From Maricaulis sp965228215 (lineage in GTDB: Bacteria; Pseudomonadota; Alphaproteobacteria; Caulobacterales; Maricaulaceae), in NCBI GenBank assembly GCA_965228215.1, contig OZ245800.1, forward strand, positions 2,852,001-2,916,000: a stretch of 64,000 nucleotides of DNA, in the 5' to 3' direction. A model generated the notes under the pieces. It ran no database searches. It was not told the DNA's origin and saw only the letters and a list, made by a program, of their open reading frames with translations. Shown here one piece after another: positions 24,394-32,904 of this stretch. Made by a program: the position numbers and the translations under genes. Every line of letters starts with the position of its first letter. Positions within the stretch are counted from its first letter, which is position 1.

Positions 24394-25701
24394 TTAGGCC
24401 AGTTCCGGGTAGATTGGGAAGCGTGCCGTCAGCGCCTTCACTTCGTCGCGAACGCGGCCCTCCACCTCGGCATTGCCGTCCGGCGTCTCGACCAGGGCAT
24501 CGAGCACCTCGACCATCATCTCGCCGATACGCTTGAACTCGCCCTCGCCAAAGCCGCGCGTCGTGCCGGCGGGCGAACCGATGCGCAGGCCGGACGTGAC
24601 GGTGGGCTTTTCCGGATCCGAGGGAACACCATTCTTGTTGCAAGTGATGTAGGCGCGTTCGAGCGCTTCCTCGGCGATATTGCCCTTGAGCCCCTTGGGA
24701 CGCAGGTCCACGAGGGCCAGATGGCTGTCAGTGCCACCGGAGACGATGTCGTAGCCGCCGTCGCGCACGGCCTGGGCCATCACCTTGGCATTGGCCACGA
24801 CCTGCCGGGCATATTCTTTGAACTCCGGACGCAGGGCTTCACCGAACGCCACGGCCTTGCCGGCGATGACATGCATCAGCGGTCCACCTTGCAGACCCGG
24901 GAAAATCGCCGAATTGAATTTCTTACCGAGGTCCAGATCGTTGGAAATGATCATGCCGCCGCGGGGACCGCGCAGGGTCTTGTGCGTCGTGGTCGTGCAG
25001 ACATGGGCGTGCGGAACCGGGTCCGGATAGACACCGCCTGCCACCAGACCGGCGATGTGGGCCATGTCGACCATCAGATAGGCGCCAACCTCGTCGGCGA
25101 TCTTGCGGAATTCGGCGAAATCGATCTCGCGCGGATAGGCGGAACCACCGGCAACGATCAAGCGCGGCTTAACCTCGATCGCCTGTTTGCGAAGCGCGTC
25201 GTAGTCGATCTGCGCGGTGTCCTGGCGCACGCCATAGGCATGGGCCTCGAACCATTTGCCGGACATGTTCGGGCGCGCGCCATGGGTCAGGTGACCACCG
25301 GCGTCCAGCGACATGCCGAGAATCGCCTCGCCGGGCTTGAGCAGTGCGAGGAAAACACCCTGATTGGCTTGACTGCCCGAACTGGGCTGCACATTGGCGT
25401 ATTCGGCGTTGAACAATTGCTTGGCACGCTCGATCGCCAACGTCTCGACCACGTCGACGTGCTCGCAACCACCATAATACCGACGGCCCGGATAGCCTTC
25501 GGCGTATTTATTGGTGAGCGGAGAGCCCTGGGCCTCCAGAACAGCGCGGGACACGATGTTTTCCGATGCGATTAGCTCAATCTGGCTCTGCTGGCGCTGG
25601 ATTTCATCGTGGATCGCGTGAGCGACATCACGGTCAGTCGCCACGACTGATTGGCTAAAAAACGGGTTGGACTTTTCCGCGTCAGCGATGATCTCGGCCA
25701 T
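24394..25701 (-). CDS. glyA: Serine hydroxymethyltransferase
   Basis: GlyA interconverts serine and glycine with tetrahydrofolate, feeding one-carbon units to purine, thymidylate and methionine synthesis. Visible motifs are IELIASENIVS, NKYAEGYPGRRYYGGCE, and TTTTHKTLRGPRGG with the PLP-binding Lys near residue 240. I chose ATG 25701 (435 residues, GAGGA 7 bases upstream) over an upstream frame start at 25761 that adds 20 unconserved residues. It heads the glyA-nrdR-rib-nusB-thiL operon. Confidence 0.97.
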   Translation of the reverse strand: MAEIIADAEKSNPFFSQSVVATDRDVAHAIHDEIQRQQSQIELIASENIVSRAVLEAQGSPLTNKYAEGYPGRRYYGGCEHVDVVETLAIERAKQLFNAEYANVQPSSGSQANQGVFLALLKPGEAILGMSLDAGGHLTHGARPNMSGKWFEAHAYGVRQDTAQIDYDALRKQAIEVKPRLIVAGGSAYPREIDFAEFRKIADEVGAYLMVDMAHIAGLVAGGVYPDPVPHAHVCTTTTHKTLRGPRGGMIISNDLDLGKKFNSAIFPGLQGGPLMHVIAGKAVAFGEALRPEFKEYARQVVANAKVMAQAVRDGGYDIVSGGTDSHLALVDLRPKGLKGNIAEEALERAYITCNKNGVPSDPEKPTVTSGLRIGSPAGTTRGFGEGEFKRIGEMMVEVLDALVETPDGNAEVEGRVRDEVKALTARFPIYPELA

Positions 25702-25973
25702 GGGCAATTCCTCTACTACGCGGTTTTGATACGGCGACGCGCGAAACGGCACAAGCACCATATTCGGTGCAAGTGGAGAGCAAATTTGAATGAGGGAATT
25801 CAGGCCATGTCTAGATTACGGATTATTTAGACAGGCGGGGTTGTCAGCCAAGAATATCTATATTCATGCAATACTACCTGAACGCCGTTACACACGAGCA
25901 CATCAAACAAGAAACTGCGCTGGGTCCAGCATTTCAGGATCAGTGATGAGAAACTGCGATATCGGAAGATAAA
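25702..25973. other. AT-rich divergent region between glyA and mucR
   Basis: A gap with markedly AT-rich, TA-step-rich sequence around 25800-25890 (for example gattatttagac and aatatctatattc). MucR/Ros-type proteins favour such DNA and often repress their own genes, so autoregulation is plausible, but I cannot define an operator or a confident promoter. No riboswitch-like structure is apparent. Confidence 0.4.
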
Positions 25974-26399
25974 ATGACAGACGACAATCTCCCCTCGATC
26001 GAAAAAGAAGACCTGCTTCAGATGACGACCGACATTGTTGCGTCCTACCTTTCGCACAATCCGGTCCCGGCTGACAGCGTCCCCGATTTGATCCGTTCCG
26101 TACACGCCACGATGAGCGATGTATCGGGCGCGTCAGAACAACCGGAAACCAAGCAAAAACCGGCAGTTGCCGTCTCGAAATCCGTGCATGACGACTACAT
26201 TGTCTGCCTGGAAGACGGCAAGAAGCTGAAAATGCTGAAGCGCTATCTGCGCTCGCAATACAACCTGTCCCCGGACGAGTATCGCCGGAAGTGGAACCTG
26301 CCGTCCGACTACCCCATGGTGGCCCCGGCCTACTCCCGCAAAAGATCGCAATTCGCCAAGGATATCGGCCTCGGTCGAGCCGAAAAGGTGAAAGCCTAA
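25974..26399 (+). CDS. mucR: MucR/Ros-family transcriptional regulator lacking zinc-ligand histidines
   Basis: A 141-residue MucR-type global regulator. Residues ~1-45 form the N-terminal oligomerisation region (LLQMTTDIVASYLSHNPV, VPDLIRSVHATM). The DNA-binding region at ~75-130 has YIVCLEDGKKLKMLKRYL and LSPDEYRRKWNLPSDYPMVAPAYS. Ros uses Cys-Cys-His-His for zinc. Here the second Cys is Asp, as in other MucR proteins, but both His positions are also replaced (KRYLRSQY), so a zinc-free fold like that of some rhizobial Ros homologues is likely. GGAAG precedes the ATG. A terminator follows directly. Confidence 0.9.
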   Translation: MTDDNLPSIEKEDLLQMTTDIVASYLSHNPVPADSVPDLIRSVHATMSDVSGASEQPETKQKPAVAVSKSVHDDYIVCLEDGKKLKMLKRYLRSQYNLSPDEYRRKWNLPSDYPMVAPAYSRKRSQFAKDIGLGRAEKVKA

Positions 26400-26406
26400 T
26401 CAGGTT

Positions 26407-26637
26407 TTATACTTTAATTCCACGGCCGGACCCCTCCTCCGGCCGTTTTTTATTGTCGTTATCCTTGCGCAGTTTCCAGTCGAGCTTGGCCATGGCCAGG
26501 CGTTCGATTTCAGGGCGTGAGGTTTTCGACGGAACCTGGAAGACAACTTCCTCACCGGTCGCAGCGTCGATGGCCGCGACTCGCAGGGCATTACCCAACT
26601 GGATGAGTTCCAGATAGACCTCTCGGTCCGTCGACAT
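26407..26637 (-). CDS. Small conserved alphaproteobacterial protein
   Basis: A 76-residue protein beginning MSTDREVYLELIQLGNALRV, with a compact beta-rich core followed by SKTSRPEIERLAMAKLDWKL. It resembles the short DUF6898-like proteins that alphaproteobacteria carry near hemA or glyA and that are sometimes misnamed after neighbours; this is from memory. Its last ~10 codons overlap the terminator of the convergent mucR gene. It lies 33 bases downstream of hemA on the same strand. Function unknown. Confidence 0.7.
   Translation of the reverse strand: MSTDREVYLELIQLGNALRVAAIDAATGEEVVFQVPSKTSRPEIERLAMAKLDWKLRKDNDNKKRPEEGSGRGIKV
26422..26451 (+). terminator. Terminator of mucR
   Basis: Perfect 9-bp GC-rich stem 26422-26430 with 26438-26446, 7-base loop, then TTTTTTAT. 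It lies 23 bases after the mucR stop codon and inside the 3' end of the opposing small gene. Confidence 0.88.
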
Positions 26638-26670
26638 CTTACCTCACAAATCAAGCCGGACCGGCCGGAC

Positions 26671-27894
26671 TTACGCGGAGGCAACGCCTCCCTGCGCGGC
26701 GGCACGGTCCCAGACATCACGCAGTGCGACGATGAGTTCATCGAACATCGCGTCGGTATGCAAGGGTGTCGGGGTCAGTCGCAGGCGTTCCGTGCCCTTC
26801 GGCACGGTCGGGTAGTTGATCGGCTGGACATAGATGGCGTGCTCGTCGAGCAGCATGTCAGTGATGCGCTTGCAAAGGACGGGATCGCCGACCTTCACCG
26901 GCACGATATGCGTGACCGATTCCATCACCGGGAAACCGGCGTCGGCGAGCTTGGTCTTCAGCGTCGCGGCGCGTTCCTGGTGTTTCTCCCGCAGATGGTG
27001 GGAGGATTTGAGATATTCCACGCTGGCGCGGGCGCCCGCAGCCAGGGCCGGCGGCAGAGCGGTGGTGAAGATGAAACCCGGCGCCATCGAGCGGATCGCA
27101 TCGATGATCGCACCGTCAGCGGCGATATATCCGCCCATCACGCCGAACGCCTTGCCCAGCGTGCCCTCGATGATGTCGACGCGATGCATCAGACCGTCGC
27201 GCTCGGCAATACCGGCGCCGCGCAGGCCGTAAAGGCCGACGGCGTGGACTTCATCAAGATAGGTGATGGCGTTGTATTTCTCGGCGAGATCGCAAACGGC
27301 CTCGATCGGGCCGATATCGCCATCCATCGAGTAGACGGATTCGAAAGCGATGATCTTCGGAGCATCGATCGGGGCTGCCTTCAGCAATTCCTCGAGATGC
27401 TCGACATCATTGTGCCGCCAGACATGTTTCTCGCAGCGCGCGCCCTTCACACCCTCGATCATCGAGGCGTGGTTGAGCTCGTCGGAATAGATGATCAGGC
27501 CCGGCAGGATCTTGCCGAGCGTGGCCAGCGTCGCCTCGTTGGCGATATAGCCGGAGGTGAAGAGCAGCGCATTGTCCTTGCGGTGCAGGTCGGCGAGCGA
27601 ACGCTCCAGCTCGACATGGTAATGCGTGGTGCCCGAGATATTGCGCGTACCACCGGCACCCGCGCCGACATCATCGATCGCCGCCTTCATGGACTCGACC
27701 ACGCATGGGATCTGGCCCATCCCCAGATAGTCGTTGGAACACCAGACCGTCACATCGCGCATATCGCCAGCGGGCGAGCGCCAGCGCGCAATCGGGAACT
27801 CACCCTTGCGGCGCAGGAGATCTGCGAAAACCCGGTAACGTCCCTCGGCCTTCACGCGACGGACGGCGGATTCGAATGCGGTTTGGTAGTTCAT
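26671..27894 (-). CDS. hemA: 5-aminolevulinate synthase (C4 pathway)
   Basis: HemA condenses glycine and succinyl-CoA into 5-aminolevulinate, the first step of haem synthesis in alphaproteobacteria. The 407-residue sequence has the N-terminal CSNDYLGMGQ, GTRNISGTTHYHVELE, SVYSMDGDIGPI, YLDEVHAVGLYG and the PLP Lys in EGTLGKAFGVMGGY near residue 245. It is upstream of the small conserved protein and downstream of ldtR. Together with hemB at 32.9 kb and ctaA at 9.4 kb it covers early and late haem steps. Confidence 0.97.
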   Translation of the reverse strand: MNYQTAFESAVRRVKAEGRYRVFADLLRRKGEFPIARWRSPAGDMRDVTVWCSNDYLGMGQIPCVVESMKAAIDDVGAGAGGTRNISGTTHYHVELERSLADLHRKDNALLFTSGYIANEATLATLGKILPGLIIYSDELNHASMIEGVKGARCEKHVWRHNDVEHLEELLKAAPIDAPKIIAFESVYSMDGDIGPIEAVCDLAEKYNAITYLDEVHAVGLYGLRGAGIAERDGLMHRVDIIEGTLGKAFGVMGGYIAADGAIIDAIRSMAPGFIFTTALPPALAAGARASVEYLKSSHHLREKHQERAATLKTKLADAGFPVMESVTHIVPVKVGDPVLCKRITDMLLDEHAIYVQPINYPTVPKGTERLRLTPTPLHTDAMFDELIVALRDVWDRAAAQGGVASA

Positions 27895-28028
27895 TTATGG
27901 GGCCTCGTTGCAGGTCCTGCATAACGCCGTTTCTCGACAGAGTCGACGTATAGCCCCAATAGGAAAGCGGCGCATTCGGACGAAGCGCCGCACCCCTGAA
28001 TTTCTGCAGTTTGCGTAAGTGGCTAGGC

Positions 28029-28520
28029 CTACATCCGGAAGCGGATATGGTCGGCCCAGAAGCGCTCGATACGGGTCAGCGCGGTGTTCACAGACGGCAA
28101 CGCGTCCTGCTCGACACCACCGACCGCTGCCAGCGAACCGCCCTGGCGATCGAACAGCGAGCTCAGCTGGGCGCAGACGGCGTGACCGGCATCGGTCAGG
28201 CTCACCCGGACAGAGCGGCGATCAACCTCGGAACGCTCGTGGCGGATATATCCGGCATCGACGAGTTTCTTCAGATTGTAGGAAACGTTCGAGCCGAGAT
28301 AATGCCCGCGCGTGCGCAATTCGCCGGCCGTCAACTCCTGGTCACCGATATTGAAGAGCAACAGCGCCTGCACGCTGTTGAGATTGTCCAGACCTTCCCG
28401 GTCCAGCTCATCCTTCACGACATCCAGCAATTGGCGATGCAAACGCTCAACCAACTGAAGAAGCTCAAGATAATCCGTGTTTGGCTGCGGCTGAGGGGCC
28501 GCGCTTTCCACCATCGCCAT
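28029..28520 (-). CDS. LdtR-like winged-helix (MarR-type) regulator
   Basis: A 163-residue MarR-fold regulator. The N-terminal helix region has LLQLVERLHRQLLDVVKDELDR, the winged helix-turn-helix spans LTAGELRTRGHYLGSNVSYNLKKLVDAGYI and the wing is RSEVDRRSVRVSLT. This matches LdtR-like proteins of alphaproteobacteria, known for control of L,D-transpeptidase and stress genes in Liberibacter and rhizobia; the present target is unknown. ATG 28520 is chosen because GGAG lies 8 bases upstream. It lies about 130 bases upstream of hemA on the same strand. Confidence 0.85.
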   Translation of the reverse strand: MAMVESAAPQPQPNTDYLELLQLVERLHRQLLDVVKDELDREGLDNLNSVQALLLFNIGDQELTAGELRTRGHYLGSNVSYNLKKLVDAGYIRHERSEVDRRSVRVSLTDAGHAVCAQLSSLFDRQGGSLAAVGGVEQDALPSVNTALTRIERFWADHIRFRM

Positions 28521-28622
28521 GTTACGCACTCCACCCGATCTTATTGATCTTTGCGGCGGACTGTAGCGAACACAGCCTAAGAAGCGCTTAATCGGCCCCT
28601 CACAATTGGAATGATCGCGGTT

Positions 28623-29519
28623 TTAGCCGTTTTGATTCCAGCTGCCGTCGAGCAATTTGTAGATGCCGGAGAAGTCCTTCGCTCCGCCGCCCAGATTGTC
28701 GAACATGGCGTAGAGTGCCTCGGCCTGGGCACCCAGCGGCGTGGTCGCACCGGCAGACTGAGCCGCGTCTTGGGCCAGTTTGAGATCCTTCAGCATCATC
28801 GCCGTGGCGAAACCCGGCTCGTAGTCATTATTGGCCGGCGTGGCCGGCATCGGACCCGGCACCGGGCAATAGCTGGTCATCGACCAGTTCTGGCCGGACG
28901 CCTTGGACGAGATGTCGAAGAATTTCTGCTGGTCGAGACCGAGCTTTTCGGCGAGCGCGAAGGCCTCGCACGTGCCGACCATGGTGATGGCGAGCAGCAT
29001 GTTGTTGCAGATCTTGGCCGCCTGCCCCGCGCCCGTGGCGCCGGCATGGATGACGGCCTTGCCCATGGCTTCCAGGAAAGGCTGCGCCGCTGCGAAATCG
29101 TCGTCCGCGCCGCCGACCATGAAGGTCAGCGTACCGGCCGTCGCCGCGGCCACACCGCCGGACACCGGCGCATCGACGAAGCGGAATCCCTTCTCGACGG
29201 CCGCACCGCCGACATGACGGGCGCTGTCGACGTCGATCGTCGAGCAATCCATGAACAGCGTGCCCGGGGCGGCAGAGGCGAAGACATCGCCCTCATAGAC
29301 GCCGCGCACATGCTTGCCGGCCGGCAGCATGGTCACCACGGCATCCGCGCCGGTCACGGCATCCGTGGTCGACGACGCCGCAACAGCCCCGCCCTCGACC
29401 GCGGCCGAAACGGCAGCGGGATTGAGATCGAAGGCATGAACCTCATGGCCCGCCTTCACCAGGTTTGCCGCCATGCCCGAACCCATATTGCCCAGGCCGA
29501 TGAATGCGATCCTCGCCAT
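28623..29519 (-). CDS. mmsB: 3-hydroxyisobutyrate dehydrogenase
   Basis: MmsB oxidises 3-hydroxyisobutyrate to methylmalonate semialdehyde in valine degradation. The 298-residue protein has the NAD-binding GLGNMGSGMAANL at the N-terminus, the family block FVDAPVSGGVAAATAGTLTFMVGG, the catalytic Lys in GQAAKICNNMLL near residue 170, and the C-terminal KDLKLAQDAA. It is the last gene of a five-gene minus-strand operon that also encodes isobutyryl-CoA dehydrogenase and 3-hydroxyisobutyryl-CoA hydrolase, which supports this substrate. GGGGAG precedes the ATG. Confidence 0.93.
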   Translation of the reverse strand: MARIAFIGLGNMGSGMAANLVKAGHEVHAFDLNPAAVSAAVEGGAVAASSTTDAVTGADAVVTMLPAGKHVRGVYEGDVFASAAPGTLFMDCSTIDVDSARHVGGAAVEKGFRFVDAPVSGGVAAATAGTLTFMVGGADDDFAAAQPFLEAMGKAVIHAGATGAGQAAKICNNMLLAITMVGTCEAFALAEKLGLDQQKFFDISSKASGQNWSMTSYCPVPGPMPATPANNDYEPGFATAMMLKDLKLAQDAAQSAGATTPLGAQAEALYAMFDNLGGGAKDFSGIYKLLDGSWNQNG

Positions 29520-29551
29520 GCGAAGTCTCCCCGTGGATTGTCTTGTTGTGG

Positions 29552-30628
29552 TCAGGCGGATTCGGTCTCGCCCAGGAATGTCATTTCATGCTCGGCATCG
29601 AGCGCGTCAAACGCTGCGGCGATGTCATTGTCGCTGACCGCATCGAGATCCGCCGGATCCCATTGCGGGGCATTGTCCTTATCGATGATGACGGCGCGCA
29701 CGCCCTCATAGAAATCCTTGCCGGTCAGGCACCAGGCGCTGAGGCGCAGGTCCTGGCGCATCACGTCTTCAAACGAGAGCGAGCCGCCCTTGCGCAGGGC
29801 TGCGAGGGTGAGTTTCAGCGCGGTCGGTGATTTGGAGGCCAGGATCTTGGCCTGTTTCTGCGACCAGGGATCACCGGCACCGGCGATGCGCGAGACGATT
29901 TCCTCGACGCGATTTCCGGCGAAGGCCGCATCGATGAGGCCGCGCGTGTGCGCCAGATCGCTGTCGCCCGGATCGCCGGAGAATTCCTCCAGCAGGACTT
30001 CCAGCGCATCGTCTTCAGACAGGTCGGCACTTTCCAGCGCCTCGACCAGCTTGTCGTAATTCATGCTCGGGCAGTAATGCGTGGCCACACCCGTCGCTAT
30101 CGCGTCCGGCGCCTTCAGGCGCGCGCCCGTGAGCCCCATCCAGGTGCCGATCTCGCCGGCCAGGCGCGGCAGGAAAAACGCGCCGCCGACATCCGGATGG
30201 AAGCCGATCCCGGTCTCGGGCATCGCGAACATGGTGCGATCGCCCGCCACGCGGTGGGAGCCGTGCACCGACACACCGACACCGCCGCCCATCGTGATGC
30301 CGTCAACCAGCGCCACATAGGGTTTGGGATAGTGATAGATCAGCGTGTTGAGCCGGTATTCATCGCGCCAGAACAGCCAGGCCTGATCGTCGCCCGCCTT
30401 GCCGGAATTGTGCAGTTTGAGGATATCCCCGCCGGCACAGAACCCCTTCTCCCCGGCCCCGTCGACGATGATCGCCTTCACGTCATCATCCCCGCGCCAG
30501 GCTTCCAGCGCTTCGATCATTGACAGGCACATGCCATGCGTCAGCGCGTTCAGGGCCTTGGGACGATTAAGCGTGATCCGGCCGACCTGGCCAATCTTGC
30601 GGGCGATGATTTCGGGTTCAGTGGTCAC
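29552..30628 (-). CDS. 3-hydroxyisobutyryl-CoA hydrolase (crotonase family)
   Basis: A 358-residue crotonase-fold enzyme. ITLNRPKALNALTHGM and GEKGFCAGGDI form the CoA and oxyanion sites, and GVSVHGSHRVAGDRTMFAMPETGIGFHPDVGG carries the Glu and Asp typical of HIBCH thioesterases. The length and C-terminal extension also fit HIBCH rather than enoyl-CoA hydratase. It releases 3-hydroxyisobutyrate from its CoA ester, feeding the adjacent mmsB product. GTG start with GAGG upstream; the gap to the preceding unknown gene is 3 bases. Confidence 0.92.
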   Translation of the reverse strand: MTTEPEIIARKIGQVGRITLNRPKALNALTHGMCLSMIEALEAWRGDDDVKAIIVDGAGEKGFCAGGDILKLHNSGKAGDDQAWLFWRDEYRLNTLIYHYPKPYVALVDGITMGGGVGVSVHGSHRVAGDRTMFAMPETGIGFHPDVGGAFFLPRLAGEIGTWMGLTGARLKAPDAIATGVATHYCPSMNYDKLVEALESADLSEDDALEVLLEEFSGDPGDSDLAHTRGLIDAAFAGNRVEEIVSRIAGAGDPWSQKQAKILASKSPTALKLTLAALRKGGSLSFEDVMRQDLRLSAWCLTGKDFYEGVRAVIIDKDNAPQWDPADLDAVSDNDIAAAFDALDAEHEMTFLGETESA

Positions 30629-30631
30629 GCG

Positions 30632-31153
30632 TCAGTCCTCGTCTTCGATGCAGAAGATTCCAATCGTGTCGCCATCTACAACACCGACGGCCAAGTCGAA
30701 AGTGGATTGCGTCAGTGGCTGCGACGTATCGAAGGTAATGAGCAGGGAGTTCTCGTAGCGATTGATCTCTTCACGAGATGCGCCGGGATCAAGTGGCAGA
30801 TTCTCGATGCCGATCTTTCGGGTATTCAAGAAGAGTCTCGACTGGCCCGAAAAACGATCCATGAAACGGTCGAACTGGGCATGTGCCACTCGCTTCGACG
30901 GAAGTTCGAGCCTGTTATAGGCAATGCCGTGCTTCGCGCGATCCGCGGCAAGTCTCAATGCAGGCTCTGGTTCGGCCTCCAGCCAGTTCCGAGGCTCAAA
31001 CTCCTTCGCCAGGTCCGCGACGGCCGGCGTGAATCTTTGCCTCAAGATATCCAGGCGATGTCGTGCAGACCGGTTCGCATACGGCTCGCGGGCGACGATC
31101 CAGGACAACCAGCGCTCACGACCTTCGTCGAGGATCTCGAGGAGCTCACTCAT
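30632..31153 (-). CDS. Unknown protein in valine-degradation operon (173 residues)
   Basis: Not recognised. A 173-residue soluble protein with a charged, probably helical N-terminal half (EILDEGRERWLSWIV, RHRLDILRQRFTPAV) and a beta-rich acidic C-terminus (LLITFDTSQPL, FDLAVGVVDGDTIGIF). It overlaps the upstream unknown gene by 8 bases and ends 3 bases before the HIBCH gene, so it is co-transcribed. Codon use seems less GC-biased than in its neighbours, which hints at recent acquisition or weak selection. GGAG lies just before the ATG. Confidence 0.65.
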   Translation of the reverse strand: MSELLEILDEGRERWLSWIVAREPYANRSARHRLDILRQRFTPAVADLAKEFEPRNWLEAEPEPALRLAADRAKHGIAYNRLELPSKRVAHAQFDRFMDRFSGQSRLFLNTRKIGIENLPLDPGASREEINRYENSLLITFDTSQPLTQSTFDLAVGVVDGDTIGIFCIEDED

Positions 31154-31553
31154 AAAACTCCCTCAACGCCCATTCATCCTCTTCCCATTGCGGTTCCAGG
31201 GTGGCGAAGACGAGGCCGATCCAGCCGAAACGGTCATCGCTGGCCTGGGCGGCGAGTTGCGGGTCGTGCTTGAGCGGGACCCAGCAGACGAGATCGCCGG
31301 GGGCGATGCTTTCCTTGGGCGGTTTGATGGTGCGCGACAGCACGACAAAACCACCATCCTTCGAGGCGACTTTCAGGGTCAGGCGGGCATTGCCGCTGTC
31401 CTCGATCGTGATGGCCTCGTCGGCGCCGAATTCCTCGGCGCTGTCCAGCACGAGGGCGACCATGGGCTGTTCCGGCTCGATCTGCGGATTGAGCTCGTTG
31501 CAGGCGTGTTCGAACGCGTCCTGGGTGGTCTTGAAAGTCCGGGATTCCGACAC
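31146..31553 (-). CDS. Unknown protein in valine-degradation operon (135 residues)
   Basis: Not recognised. A small acidic protein with a helical start (TFKTTQDAFEHACNELN), a middle beta region (ARLTLKVASKDGGFVVLSRTI) and a distinctive PGDLVCWVPLKHDP followed by FGWIGLVFATLEPQW. No signal peptide or membrane segment. The GTG at 31553 is favoured because GGAGG lies 5 bases upstream; a GTG at 31559 overlaps that site. It lies between the acyl-CoA dehydrogenase gene and the 173-residue unknown, overlapping the latter by 8 bases. Confidence 0.65.
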   Translation of the reverse strand: MSESRTFKTTQDAFEHACNELNPQIEPEQPMVALVLDSAEEFGADEAITIEDSGNARLTLKVASKDGGFVVLSRTIKPPKESIAPGDLVCWVPLKHDPQLAAQASDDRFGWIGLVFATLEPQWEEDEWALREFYE

Positions 31554-31655
31554 GCGCACCTCCGTCCTGGCCGGTCACAGGCTTAACGCGAGTTCCCGGC
31601 GGACACAAACGAGGCAGCAGCGACAAATCGGCCCGCTGCCGGCGCTCCCGGAAGC

Positions 31656-32786
31656 CTAGAGGCTCTTGGCGATGATCACCCGCATGATCTCGTTCGTGCC
31701 TTCCAGGATCTGGTGCACGCGCAGATCACGCACGATGCGCTCGATTGGATAATCCTTGAGATAGCCGTAGCCACCATGCAGTTGCAGGGCCTGGTTGGCG
31801 ACGTTGAAACAGCCATCCGTGGCGTAGCGCTTGGCCATGGCGCAATAGCGCGCGGCATTGGGATCCTTGGCATCGATCGAGGCCGCGGCGCGGTAGAGCA
31901 TCAGGCGGGCGGCATCGAGCTCGGTTGCCATGTCGGCCAGTTTGAACTGGGTGACCTGGAAACCGGCAATCGGCTTGCCGAACTGCTTGCGCGTGCCGAC
32001 ATAGTCCAACGCGTGCTCATAGGCCGAGGTGGCTCCGCCCAGGGAACAGGCGCCGATATTCACGCGGCCGCCATTGAGCCCCATCATGGCCAGGGTGAAC
32101 CCCATGCCCTCATCGGCGAGGCGATTTTCGACCGGAACCCGGCAATCCTCGAAACTCACCACGCGGGTCGGCTGGGAATTCCAGCCCATTTTCTTTTCGT
32201 TCGCACCAAAGCTGAGGCCGGGCGTGTCCTTTTCCACCACGATGGTGGAGACACCCTTGGGCCCCTCACCGCCCGTACGGCACATGATGACGTAATAATC
32301 CGACGTGCCAGCACCGGAGATGAAGGCTTTCGAACCATTCAGCACATAATGATCGCCATCGCGCACGGCCTTGGTGCGCAGGCTGGCCGCATCCGAGCCG
32401 GAGCCCGGTTCGGTCAGGCAGTAGGACGCGATCTTCTGCATCGTCATCATCTCGGGCAGGAAGCGCTGGCGCTGTTCCTCATTGCCCCAGGTGTCGATCA
32501 TCCAGGCGCACATATTGTGGATCGACAGGAAGGCCGCCGTGGAGACACAGCCGCGCGACAGCTCTTCGAAGATCAGCGCCGCATCGAGACGCGAGAGATT
32601 GGAGCCGCCGACGTCTTCGCGCGTGTAGATACCACCGAAGCCGAGCTCGGCCGCTTCACGCATGACATCAACCGGGAAGATCTTCTCCTCGTCCCACTGG
32701 GCGGCGTTGGGGGCCAGCCGGTCGTCGGAGAATTTCCGCGCCATATCGCGAATAAGGGTCTGATCTTCTGTGAGAGCGAAGTGCAC
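31656..32786 (-). CDS. Acyl-CoA dehydrogenase, probably isobutyryl-CoA dehydrogenase
   Basis: A 376-residue FAD acyl-CoA dehydrogenase. Signatures are YCLTEPGSGSDAASLRT near residue 125, the flavin/substrate block GGRVNIGACSLGGATSAYEHAL, QFGKPIAGFQ and the catalytic Glu in QILEGTNEIMR near 366. Operon context with HIBCH and mmsB points to isobutyryl-CoA (valine pathway, ACAD8-like). The methacrylyl-CoA hydratase and mmsA steps are not in the window. GTG start with AGGAG 8 bases upstream; transcribed divergently from hemB. Confidence 0.88.
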   Translation of the reverse strand: MHFALTEDQTLIRDMARKFSDDRLAPNAAQWDEEKIFPVDVMREAAELGFGGIYTREDVGGSNLSRLDAALIFEELSRGCVSTAAFLSIHNMCAWMIDTWGNEEQRQRFLPEMMTMQKIASYCLTEPGSGSDAASLRTKAVRDGDHYVLNGSKAFISGAGTSDYYVIMCRTGGEGPKGVSTIVVEKDTPGLSFGANEKKMGWNSQPTRVVSFEDCRVPVENRLADEGMGFTLAMMGLNGGRVNIGACSLGGATSAYEHALDYVGTRKQFGKPIAGFQVTQFKLADMATELDAARLMLYRAAASIDAKDPNAARYCAMAKRYATDGCFNVANQALQLHGGYGYLKDYPIERIVRDLRVHQILEGTNEIMRVIIAKSL

Positions 32787-32904
32787 AGCGGCGCTCCTGT
32801 CTGTTAAATCGTCTGTGGAACAAGATTTTGCCGGAGCCGTACAGCGGGTTTCCGTTCACGGCAAGTCTGATATGTGACGCTGAACGACAAGGACAAGCAC
32901 GCCC

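Noticed and set aside
25790..25972. 60-codon frame between glyA and mucR
   Set aside because: No ribosome site, unlikely composition, and it occupies the promoter region of mucR.
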